The notes under the pieces: model-generated
What the model was told of the DNA's origin: nothing
Seen by the model: only the letters and a program-made list of their open reading frames with translations
Database searches by the model: none
Translations under genes and position numbers: made by a program
Source of the DNA: an uncultured Pseudomonadota bacterium
GTDB lineage: Bacteria > SAR324 > NAC60-12
Assembly: GCA_913052275.1 (NCBI GenBank)
Contig: CAJXDX010000103.1
Location: 1 to 6,443, forward strand
Reading direction: 5' to 3'
DNA length: 6,443 nucleotides
Shown here: positions 1 through 5,386 of the stretch, piece by piece
How the letters are laid out: each line of letters starts with the position of its first letter
How positions within the stretch are numbered: the first letter of the stretch is position 1

Positions 1-9
1 ACAGTCTTA

Positions 10-753
10 TTATAAATCACCCCACAAAAACTGCAATATCGAGACAGCACTCATTGCGGCAGTTTCGGACCTCAGGATCCTGGGGCCAAGATATACCGGG
101 CGCATTCCTGAGCGAAGGGACAACTTAATTTCATCCTGGTGAAACCCTCCTTCCGGACCAATCAGCACGCGATGATGTTTAATTATATCGTCTCCGGAAC
201 TGCTTAGCATTTTCCATGAAACAGCATCGGCTGCCTCAGGAACAAGCATCCATGAGTTCGGGCATTCCGGAAGTGTTTCAAGAGCAGCAGATATATCAGG
301 GTGAAAATGTATTTCAGGAGGAAATTGCCTTCCGCACTGTTTTGATGCCTCTGAAACTATGCGCTGCCAGCGTTTAAGATGGTGCTGCTTTTCAGAAGCA
401 TGAAATGTTTTTGGAGAATGCATTCCGCAAAACATATCCAGCCGGCTCACGCCAAGTTCAGTCGTTTTCTGCAGGATAAAGTCAAGGGCCTTTTGTTTGG
501 GCAGTGCCTGCAGTATTTCAATACGCAGCGATGAAGGAGGAGGAATCGCGGTCGGTTTATGCGGAGTAAATATCAGGCTGTTGCGGTCAAAACTTTTCAG
601 TATTGCCTCAAATCGCTGACCTTCCTGATCCTGTATCAGGAAACTGTCGCCAGGACGCAGGCGGCGGGATTTTGTGATGTGACTGGATTCCTCACCTTTG
701 AGTTCGTACTGCTTGCCGAGATTCAGTACTCCATCAAAAATGAAATACGACAT
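10..753 (-). CDS. rsmE: 16S rRNA (uracil-1498-N3)-methyltransferase RsmE
   Basis: This SPOUT-family methyltransferase uses S-adenosylmethionine to methylate N3 of U1498 in the 16S rRNA of the 30S subunit. The 247-residue product has the usual family length. An N-terminal PUA-like RNA-binding part (about residues 1-70) contains the H-x-x-x-x-R-R-L-R-P-G-D stretch at 25-36. The C-terminal trefoil-knot domain shows the family signatures: R-I-V-x-E-A near 131-136, Q-C-G-R at 139-142, L-I-G-P-E-G-G-F at 197-204, and L-G-P-R-I-L-R-S-E-T-A-A at 222-233, which form the cofactor pocket and knot. It is the third gene of the clpS-clpA-rsmE run and starts 9 nt after the clpA stop. No Shine-Dalgarno sequence is visible in that gap, so translation may be coupled to clpA. 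The TAA stop is complete and only 9 nt of downstream sequence are present, so a terminator cannot be judged. The family call is secure; the exact target base is inferred from the family. Confidence 0.96.
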   Translation of the reverse strand: MSYFIFDGVLNLGKQYELKGEESSHITKSRRLRPGDSFLIQDQEGQRFEAILKSFDRNSLIFTPHKPTAIPPPSSLRIEILQALPKQKALDFILQKTTELGVSRLDMFCGMHSPKTFHASEKQHHLKRWQRIVSEASKQCGRQFPPEIHFHPDISAALETLPECPNSWMLVPEAADAVSWKMLSSSGDDIIKHHRVLIGPEGGFHQDEIKLSLRSGMRPVYLGPRILRSETAAMSAVSILQFLWGDL

Positions 754-762
754 TATTTGTGA

Positions 763-3012
763 TCAGGAATATTTGAATGTAAGCTTATCCTTTTTAAGGC
801 CAATGCTGACTTCCCCTCCTTTTTCCAGTTTTCCAAACAGGACTTCATCCGCCAGTACTGTTTCAATTTCCCGCTGGATTGTACGGGCCATCGGGCGGGC
901 GCCAAAAACAGGATCGTAGCCTTTTTTAGCCAGCCAGCTTTTTGCGGTGTCAGTCACATTTATGACAACTTTCTGCTGCTGCAGCTTCACTTCCAGTTCC
1001 ACAAGCAGTTTCTCAACAACCATAAGAACCACATCTTTCGGAAGTCCGGCAAAAGTAATGATACTGTCAAGACGGTTACGGAATTCCGGACTGAAGGTTT
1101 TTTCAATTGCTTTCTTTGAAGGAGCTTTTGGCGTGCTTTCGCCAAATCCTATCGTGGTTGAGCTCATCTCCTTCGCACCGACATTGGAAGTCATAATCAG
1201 CACAACATTGCGGAAATCAGCTTCACGCCCGTTATTGTCCGTCAGGGTAGCATGATCCATCACCTGCAGCAGGATATTGAAAATATCAGGATGGGCTTTT
1301 TCAATTTCATCCAGCAGCACCACGCAATGCGGATTTTTTCGCACTGCGTCTGTCAGGAGTCCGCCTTGGTCAAATCCAACATATCCTGGAGGTGCGCCGA
1401 TCAGGCGGGAAACGGTGTGTTTCTCCATGTATTCACTCATGTCGAATCTTTTGAAACTGATTCCCATAATGAAGGCAAGTTGTTTTGCGAGCTCAGTTTT
1501 CCCCACTCCTGTGGGTCCGGTGAAAAGAAAAGAGCCAATCGGGTGATCCGGCATGTGCAGACCGGCACGTGATCGCTTGATGCACTGAACCAAGGTCTTG
1601 ATTGCCTTTTCCTGTCCAAATACCTGCAGCGTCAGTTCTTTTTCCAGTTCACGCAGCTTATCCTTGTCGGTGGTGTTCATGCGTTCAATCGGCACCCTAG
1701 CTATGCTGGCAATCACTTTTTCAACATCCGGAATTCCCACGGTTTTCCGCTTTGACCCAGTACGCAGCCTCACCAGTGAACCGGCTTCATCGATCACGTC
1801 AATTGCCTTGTCAGGCAAAAAACGCTCATTGATGTATTTTTCTGAAAGTTCGGCCGCAGTTTTCAGTGAACTGCTTGTGTAACGCAGCTGGTGGTGCTTT
1901 TCGTAGCGTGACTTGAGACCCTTCAGTATCTTGATCGTTTCCTCCAAAGTAGGTTCGGTGATGTCTATTTTCTGGAAACGGCGTGAAAGCGCACGATCTT
2001 TCTCAAATATCTTTTTGTATTCATCATAAGTTGTGGAGCCGATGCATCGTATTTCGCCCTTGGCAAGTGCCGGTTTGAGCAGGTTTGAAATATCCATCGA
2101 GCCACCGCTGGTGGCGCCTGCTCCAATGATGGTGTGGATTTCATCAATGAAAAGGATTGTACCGGGACTTTTTTCTAGCGCTTTCAACACGGCCTTTATG
2201 CGCTGTTCAAAATCTCCGCGGAACTTGGTCCCGGCCAATAATGCGCCGATATCAAGAGCGTAGACTTCTGTTTCGAGCAGCATATCCGGCACTTCGCCGT
2301 TAGCAATCTGCAGGGCAAGCCCTTCTGCCACAGCGGTTTTTCCAACTCCAGGATCACCAACATAAATCGGGTTATTCTTGCGACGCCTGCACAGGATCTG
2401 CATGGTGCGGTTGATCTCATTTTCACGTCCAATCAGCGGATCAATGCGCTTTTCCTGGGCCAGCTGGGTCAGGTTCTGTGTGTAGAGTTTAAGTGGATTC
2501 TGTTCGATGCGTGAGTGTTCGCCTTCCTCCTCATCCTCCTCTTCAAGTCCATCATAATCATGTCCGTTCCCTTCCTCATCTTCCACTGGAACCTTGGCAA
2601 TACCGTGTGAAATATAATTCAGTAAATCCAGCCGGGTTATGTCCTGTTTCTGCAGAAAATAGGAGGCATAGGACTGTGATTCACGGTGAATTGCCACCAG
2701 CACATCGCCAACATCTGCCGAGGCTTTTCCGGAACTGTTGACATGCATCATTGCAAGATGCAGCACTCGCTGCACAGAACGTGTCTGGCGCGGAAGCTTG
2801 TTTTCATCAACTTCTTCCTGCTGGGAGAAAAAGTCCTCCAGGTCCTGCTTGATTATGTTTGTGTCGCCTCCGCAGCTGCGGATAACATTAACTCCTGCAT
2901 CGTTATGCAGCAGTGCATATAGAATGTGTTCAACACATAAATATTCATGCCGACGGTCAATCGCCTCACTTTGGGCCGACATCAAACACATTTCCAAATC
3001 TTTTGTAAACAT
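763..3012 (-). CDS. clpA: ATP-dependent Clp protease ATP-binding subunit ClpA
   Basis: This is the cytoplasmic AAA+ unfoldase of the ClpAP protease. It threads proteins, including ClpS-delivered N-degron substrates, into ClpP. Length is 749 residues, close to the 758 of E. coli ClpA. In order: a Clp N-domain (about 1-140); an unusually acidic linker (144-166, rich in D/E); ATPase domain 1 with Walker A G-D-P-G-V-G-K-T (219-226), Walker B I-L-F-I-D-E (286-291), sensor 1 G-S-T-T (325-328) and pore loop G-T-K-F-R-G (261-266, with Phe where E. coli has Tyr); ATPase domain 2 with Walker A G-P-T-G-V-G-K-T (499-506), Walker B V-V-L-L-D-E (564-569), pore loop G-Y-V-G (543-546) and sensor 2 G-A-R-P (704-707). 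A ClpP-docking I-G-F tripeptide sits at 621-623, the place of I-G-L in E. coli. The start follows the clpS stop by 9 nt with no good Shine-Dalgarno sequence, suggesting coupling. ClpP itself is not in the window. Confidence 0.98.
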   Translation of the reverse strand: MFTKDLEMCLMSAQSEAIDRRHEYLCVEHILYALLHNDAGVNVIRSCGGDTNIIKQDLEDFFSQQEEVDENKLPRQTRSVQRVLHLAMMHVNSSGKASADVGDVLVAIHRESQSYASYFLQKQDITRLDLLNYISHGIAKVPVEDEEGNGHDYDGLEEEDEEEGEHSRIEQNPLKLYTQNLTQLAQEKRIDPLIGRENEINRTMQILCRRRKNNPIYVGDPGVGKTAVAEGLALQIANGEVPDMLLETEVYALDIGALLAGTKFRGDFEQRIKAVLKALEKSPGTILFIDEIHTIIGAGATSGGSMDISNLLKPALAKGEIRCIGSTTYDEYKKIFEKDRALSRRFQKIDITEPTLEETIKILKGLKSRYEKHHQLRYTSSSLKTAAELSEKYINERFLPDKAIDVIDEAGSLVRLRTGSKRKTVGIPDVEKVIASIARVPIERMNTTDKDKLRELEKELTLQVFGQEKAIKTLVQCIKRSRAGLHMPDHPIGSFLFTGPTGVGKTELAKQLAFIMGISFKRFDMSEYMEKHTVSRLIGAPPGYVGFDQGGLLTDAVRKNPHCVVLLDEIEKAHPDIFNILLQVMDHATLTDNNGREADFRNVVLIMTSNVGAKEMSSTTIGFGESTPKAPSKKAIEKTFSPEFRNRLDSIITFAGLPKDVVLMVVEKLLVELEVKLQQQKVVINVTDTAKSWLAKKGYDPVFGARPMARTIQREIETVLADEVLFGKLEKGGEVSIGLKKDKLTFKYS

Positions 3013-3021
3013 AACCGTGAC

Positions 3022-3330
3022 TCAGTTTTCTTCCATTGTTGCCAGCAGAGGGAATTCATATTGTTCTGCCAGGCTGTGCACTGTTTCCACTTTTGTTTCT
3101 GCCACCTCATAGCTGTACGAACCGCATACCCCAATCCCGTTTTTATGGACATGTAGCATGATGCGAGTTGCTTCGGAAAGGCTTTTGCTGAATACTGTTT
3201 CCAGTACAAATACTACAAACTCCATTGTGGTATAGTTGTCGTTATGAAGCAGTACTTTATAACTCTGCGGAGGTTTGAGTTTTTTTCGTGATTTGGTTTT
3301 TACCTGTTCATCATATTCAATATCACTCAT
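3022..3330 (-). CDS. clpS: ClpS adaptor (N-end rule recognin for ClpAP)
   Basis: This small cytoplasmic adaptor binds proteins with bulky hydrophobic N-terminal residues and docks on the ClpA N-domain. The 102 residues match the family length. Residues 1-23 form a polar, lysine-rich N-terminal extension, which in the family modulates ClpA. The core follows with Y-K-V-L-L-H-N-D-N-Y at 24-33, T-T-M-E-F at 34-38, H-V-H-K-N-G at 60-65 and E-V-A-E-T-K-V at 75-81. By alignment to E. coli ClpS, the N-degron pocket residues N34, D35, M40 and H66 are kept as N30, D31, M36 and H62. E. coli D36 is Asn32 here and P39 is Thr35. It is the first gene of the clpS-clpA-rsmE operon, so adaptor and unfoldase are made together. 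Translation has a good Shine-Dalgarno site, GAGGT, 7 nt before the ATG, which supports this start. Confidence 0.97.
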   Translation of the reverse strand: MSDIEYDEQVKTKSRKKLKPPQSYKVLLHNDNYTTMEFVVFVLETVFSKSLSEATRIMLHVHKNGIGVCGSYSYEVAETKVETVHSLAEQYEFPLLATMEEN

Positions 3331-3337
3331 ATCTCTT

Positions 3338-3342
3338 ACCTC
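3338..3342 (-). promoter_or_regulatory. Shine-Dalgarno site of clpS
   Basis: The minus strand reads AAGAGGTAAGAGAT before the clpS ATG. GAGGT is fully complementary to the usual 16S rRNA tail and is 7 nt from the start codon. It is the best ribosome-binding site in the window. The downstream genes clpA and rsmE lack one in their 9-nt gaps, so ribosome loading for the operon probably occurs mainly here. Confidence 0.7.
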
Positions 3343-3355
3343 TTGAACAAGCCAA

Positions 3356-3366
3356 GTTCGTCGAAC
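3356..3366. repeat. 11-bp palindrome in the clpS leader
   Basis: GTTCGTCGAAC is a perfect inverted repeat with 5-bp arms around one central T. A further GAAC at 3345-3348 can pair with the GTTC at 3356-3359 across 7 nt. In the clpS mRNA the middle GAAC could therefore pair with either an upstream or a downstream GUUC, the latter lying next to the Shine-Dalgarno site. It may be an operator or a weak RNA structure. With 4-5 bp stems it may also be chance. Confidence 0.35.
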
Positions 3367-3380
3367 AAAATCCTTTCTTA

Positions 3381-3408
3381 ATTATCAGATTCTTTAAATT
3401 GCTTTTAA
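3381..3408 (-). promoter_or_regulatory. Possible sigma-70 promoter of clpS-clpA-rsmE
   Basis: On the minus strand a -35-like TTAAAA (plus positions 3403-3408, 4 of 6 matches) is separated by 16 nt from a -10-like GATAAT (3381-3386, 5 of 6). This would start transcription near 3374 and give a leader of about 44 nt before clpS. It lies in the only non-coding gap upstream of the operon, where a promoter is expected. The region is AT-rich, so other pairings are possible. Confidence 0.35.
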
Positions 3409-3440
3409 CTCAGATTCCCAACTTAAGACTAAATATTTAC

Positions 3441-3453
3441 TCAGTCAGTCAGT
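3441..3453. repeat. TCAG tetranucleotide tandem repeat
   Basis: TCAGTCAGTCAGT is three TCAG units plus one base, lying in the gap between the end of cysE and the start of clpS. Just beside it, at 3430-3439, is the 10-bp AT palindrome TAAATATTTA. Neither resembles an intrinsic terminator, since no GC-rich stem followed by a T run is present. Their role, if any, is unknown. Confidence 0.5.
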
Positions 3454-3470
3454 ATTTGCAAAACTTTTCT

Positions 3471-4388
3471 CTAGCTTGCTTTCACTCTTTCTTCCTGCAC
3501 GGAATCAGCATCCTTCAAAAAGACCCTGCTTCGTGGAGGTATGCTATGCGTCAGCCAGACATTTCCGCCTATAATCGATCCTTCTCCAACCACCACGTCT
3601 CCAAGTATCGTTGCCCCGGCATATACGATCACGTTGTTCTCAATTGTCGGATGACGTTTTAAGTCAGGGTTAGCCAAGGAATGCTGCGGACTTAGCGCGC
3701 CTAATGTAACGCCCTGGTAAAGCCGGACCTGATCCTTGATAATCGCAGTTTCACCAATCACAATCCCTGTGCCGTGATCAATCATCAGGCCCCTGCCTAT
3801 TGAGACACCGGGATGAATGTCAATACCAGTTTTAGAATGAATGTGCTCAGTCATTATTCGCGGGATCAGTGGCACGCCTCTTTGGTGCAAAAAATGCGCA
3901 ATTCTGAAAACACTTACTGCCTGAAGTCCGGGATATGCCAGTACAATTTCACGCTTGCTCACGGAAGCAGGATCTCCACGGAGAATTGCCTCCACATCCT
4001 CTGACAGCACTTCACGCAGTGTCGGAAGGTATTCCAGGAATTCATACGCAATGCTTTCTACCTGCTCTCCAAATTCCGGGTTTTCCTGGCAGCGCTCTCC
4101 CTCCAGGGAAGCTTTCCAGCAGAGTACAAGTTCAATGGCTTCCTTAAGGCGGTAGAAAATGGATACAGTCTTTTGTCCAATCAGGTGAGGTAAATTAAGA
4201 TTGTCAAAGGACTCCTGGCGGATCAGTCCCGGAAAAAGCAGCACCTGTATTTCTTCGGTTAAGTTGATAATGCTTTCCTTTGCCGGAATATGCATATCAC
4301 CGATATGCTCTATATCCGGATGTTCCTTGTATGACACCATCAATGCGTCAATCGCCTTTTGCAGCCGTTTTCCCTGATCTGTAGACAT
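3471..4388 (-). CDS. cysE: Serine O-acetyltransferase (SAT, long non-enteric type)
   Basis: This enzyme transfers acetyl from acetyl-CoA to L-serine, giving O-acetylserine, the direct precursor of cysteine. The 305-residue protein has a helical N-terminal region (about 1-180). A left-handed beta-helix of hexapeptide repeats follows, from about 188 to 285. Catalytic residues by alignment to E. coli CysE are Asp190 in G-I-D-I-H-P, His205 in M-I-D-H and His246 in K-R-H-P. The loop between L-Y-Q-G-V-T-L-G (223-230) and K-R-H-P is about 6 residues longer than in E. coli, as I recall for other non-enteric SATs. The C-terminus ends soon after the beta-helix in V-K-A-S. It lacks the terminal Ile that inserts into the O-acetylserine sulfhydrylase active site in enteric CysE. 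It is divergent from pyrE and points toward clpS. No strong Shine-Dalgarno site precedes the chosen ATG, so the start is probable rather than certain. A different acyl acceptor is possible but less likely. Confidence 0.92.
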   Translation of the reverse strand: MSTDQGKRLQKAIDALMVSYKEHPDIEHIGDMHIPAKESIINLTEEIQVLLFPGLIRQESFDNLNLPHLIGQKTVSIFYRLKEAIELVLCWKASLEGERCQENPEFGEQVESIAYEFLEYLPTLREVLSEDVEAILRGDPASVSKREIVLAYPGLQAVSVFRIAHFLHQRGVPLIPRIMTEHIHSKTGIDIHPGVSIGRGLMIDHGTGIVIGETAIIKDQVRLYQGVTLGALSPQHSLANPDLKRHPTIENNVIVYAGATILGDVVVGEGSIIGGNVWLTHSIPPRSRVFLKDADSVQEERVKAS

Positions 4389-4513
4389 CTTGTGTTTCTC
4401 TGTTTATCAGTGTTGTCAATAATTTACAGTTTTATAAAAATTATCCGGGATTGAGTTGCCCGAAACTTACTGATATGCTTTCAACGTATCTCATAATTCA
4501 GCGCTGAAGTCAA
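4389..4513. promoter_or_regulatory. Divergent cysE/pyrE intergenic promoter region
   Basis: These 125 nt separate two divergent genes and must hold signals for both. The centre (about 4418-4445) is AT-rich. For cysE I see only a TATAAA-like box on the minus strand (4431-4436) without a convincing -35. A perfect TTGACA on that strand (4414-4419) has no -10 at the right distance. The pyrE side is clearer and is listed separately. No riboswitch-like structure is apparent. Confidence 0.5.
4451..4479 (+). promoter_or_regulatory. Likely extended -10 promoter of pyrE
   Basis: A -35 TTGAGT (4451-4456, 4 of 6 matches) is followed by a 17-nt spacer and a -10 TATGCT (4474-4479, 4 of 6). TG lies one base before the -10 (TGATATGCT), the extended -10 arrangement that compensates for weak hexamers. 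Transcription would begin near 4486, leaving a leader of about 28 nt. A dyad, GATATG and CGTATC around 7 nt (4472-4490, one G-T mismatch), covers the -10 and start site and could be an operator. Confidence 0.45.
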
Positions 4514-5185
4514 ATGCAAAACTATAAAAAACAATTTGCAGAATTCCTTGTGAGCGCAGATGCACTTCAGTTCGGGGAGTTCACATTGAAGAGCGGGCGA
4601 GTCTCACCCTACTTTTTCAACTCCTCAAAATTTAACACCGGACCGCTGATCGAGAAACTTGGGCAATACTATGCTTCCGCGATCCAGCAGCATGCTCCGG
4701 GCTGCAGCCTGGTTTTTGGTCCTGCCTACAAGGGAATTCCTTTATGTGTAACTGTGGCGACAGCGCTTTCAAAAAAACTAAACCGGAATATTGGTTATTG
4801 CTTTAATCGTAAAGAAATTAAAACACATGGCGATCAGGGAACTCTTGTAGGTCAGCTTCCACAACCGGGTGATATGGTAGTCATGGTTGATGACGTGTTC
4901 ACTGATGGACATACCAAAATCGAGTCGGTGGCCCTGGTTCGAGAACTCTGCAAGATTGAATTTACCGGTGTAATGGTAGCGCTGGACCGGATGGAAAGCA
5001 GTTCCCGTGGTGAGGACGCAATCGCTGAATTTCAGCTTAAAACAGGAGTTCCCGTCTGGTCAATAATCACCATCCGAGAGGTATGCCTTTATCTGAAAAA
5101 CAGGATTGTAAACGGCAATGTAGCGCTGGATGAGACCATTTACCAGGAAATAGAACGATATCTCGAAGAACACAGTATCCGCTGA
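4514..5185 (+). CDS. pyrE: Orotate phosphoribosyltransferase PyrE
   Basis: This enzyme catalyses orotate plus PRPP to orotidine 5'-phosphate and pyrophosphate, the fifth step of de novo UMP synthesis in the cytoplasm. The 223-residue protein aligns along its length with the E. coli type. The catalytic and PRPP-binding residues fall on identical numbers: Lys26 (F-T-L-K-S-G-R), Lys73 (G-P-A-Y-K-G-I-P), Arg99, Lys100, Lys103 and His105 (N-R-K-E-I-K-T-H-G). The orotate-contacting Arg is Arg159 in L-D-R. The PRPP signature begins normally with V-D-D-V (125-128) but continues F-T-D-G-H-T. An Asp and a His sit in the 5'-phosphate loop where E. coli has I-T-A-G-T-A. A weak Shine-Dalgarno GAAG lies 4 nt before the ATG. 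It is divergent from cysE and is followed by a 201-nt gap without a clear terminator. Confidence 0.96.
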   Translation: MQNYKKQFAEFLVSADALQFGEFTLKSGRVSPYFFNSSKFNTGPLIEKLGQYYASAIQQHAPGCSLVFGPAYKGIPLCVTVATALSKKLNRNIGYCFNRKEIKTHGDQGTLVGQLPQPGDMVVMVDDVFTDGHTKIESVALVRELCKIEFTGVMVALDRMESSSRGEDAIAEFQLKTGVPVWSIITIREVCLYLKNRIVNGNVALDETIYQEIERYLEEHSIR

Positions 5186-5196
5186 ATGCAATCAAT

Positions 5197-5328
5197 ATGA
5201 CAACAAAGTCAAAAAGTTCGTGCTGCTGTGTTTTTCAGTCAGAACACAAAAACCTGTACATCAACAAGCTTGATCCTGCACTCTATAACAGGACACGCAT
5301 CATTAAAAAATTAAAATCTGCATCCTGA
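5197..5328 (+). CDS. Possible 43-residue small protein, unknown function
   Basis: An ATG-started frame begins 11 nt after the pyrE stop and ends in TGA. I do not recognise the product. It has three successive cysteines (C9-C11), a mixed middle part with N-L-Y-I-N-K-L-D-P around 19-27, and a basic tail, N-R-T-R-I-I-K-K-L-K (31-40). There is no signal peptide or membrane segment. It fills two thirds of the pyrE to HEPN-gene gap, in a different frame from pyrE. No Shine-Dalgarno site precedes it, so expression would need coupling to pyrE or a different start. It could equally be a chance open frame of 44 codons. Only conservation in relatives or ribosome profiling would decide. Confidence 0.27.
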   Translation: MTTKSKSSCCCVFQSEHKNLYINKLDPALYNRTRIIKKLKSAS

Positions 5329-5329
5329 T

Positions 5330-5363
5330 GTTTGAAAAAAGAAGGGTGACATTTTTGTCAAAC
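5330..5363. repeat. Nested inverted repeat upstream of the HEPN-like gene
   Basis: The inner dyad TGACA-TTTT-TGTCA (5347-5360) is a perfect 5-bp stem with a 4-nt loop. The outer arms GTTTGA (5330-5335) and TCAAAC (5358-5363) are also complementary but share bases with the inner right arm, so the two pairings compete. The stem is AT-rich and no T tract follows, so it is a poor terminator. A regulator-binding site near the downstream start is an alternative. Confidence 0.35.
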
Positions 5364-5374
5364 TGAACTGCATT

Positions 5375-5380
5375 TATAAC
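5375..5380 (+). promoter_or_regulatory. Candidate -10 box for the HEPN-like gene
   Basis: TATAAC matches the -10 consensus at 5 of 6 bases and ends 6 nt before the ATG at 5387. Transcription from it would start at or next to the start codon and give a nearly leaderless mRNA, which fits the lack of any Shine-Dalgarno site. No good -35 lies at 16-18 nt: TTGTCA at 5355-5360 is only 14 nt away. This makes the call tentative. Confidence 0.28.
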
Positions 5381-5386
5381 ACATTC

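Noticed and set aside
947..3112. Several open frames of 60-124 codons on the plus strand, and other minus-strand frames, across clpA and clpS
   Set aside because: They lie entirely opposite or within the well-conserved clpA/clpS frames, show low-complexity Ser/Arg/Cys-rich translations with no recognisable domain, and have no ribosome-binding sites.
3345..3366. LexA (SOS) box suggested by the GAAC and GTTC motifs before clpS
   Set aside because: The spacings (inverted with 7 nt, inverted with 3 nt) fit neither the GAAC-N4-GTTC inverted form nor the GTTC-N7-GTTC direct-repeat form.
3813..4155. Plus-strand frames opposite cysE
   Set aside because: They are antisense shadows of a clear serine acetyltransferase frame and match no known family.
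4414..4419. Perfect TTGACA -35 hexamer on the minus strand before cysE
   Set aside because: It lies only 25 nt from the cysE ATG and no -10-like hexamer occurs 16-18 nt downstream, so it cannot be called a promoter.
5227..5248. TGTGTT and AACACA inverted repeat after pyrE as an intrinsic terminator
   Set aside because: The 6-bp stem is AT-rich, has a 10-nt loop and is not followed by a T run. It also falls inside the possible 43-codon frame.
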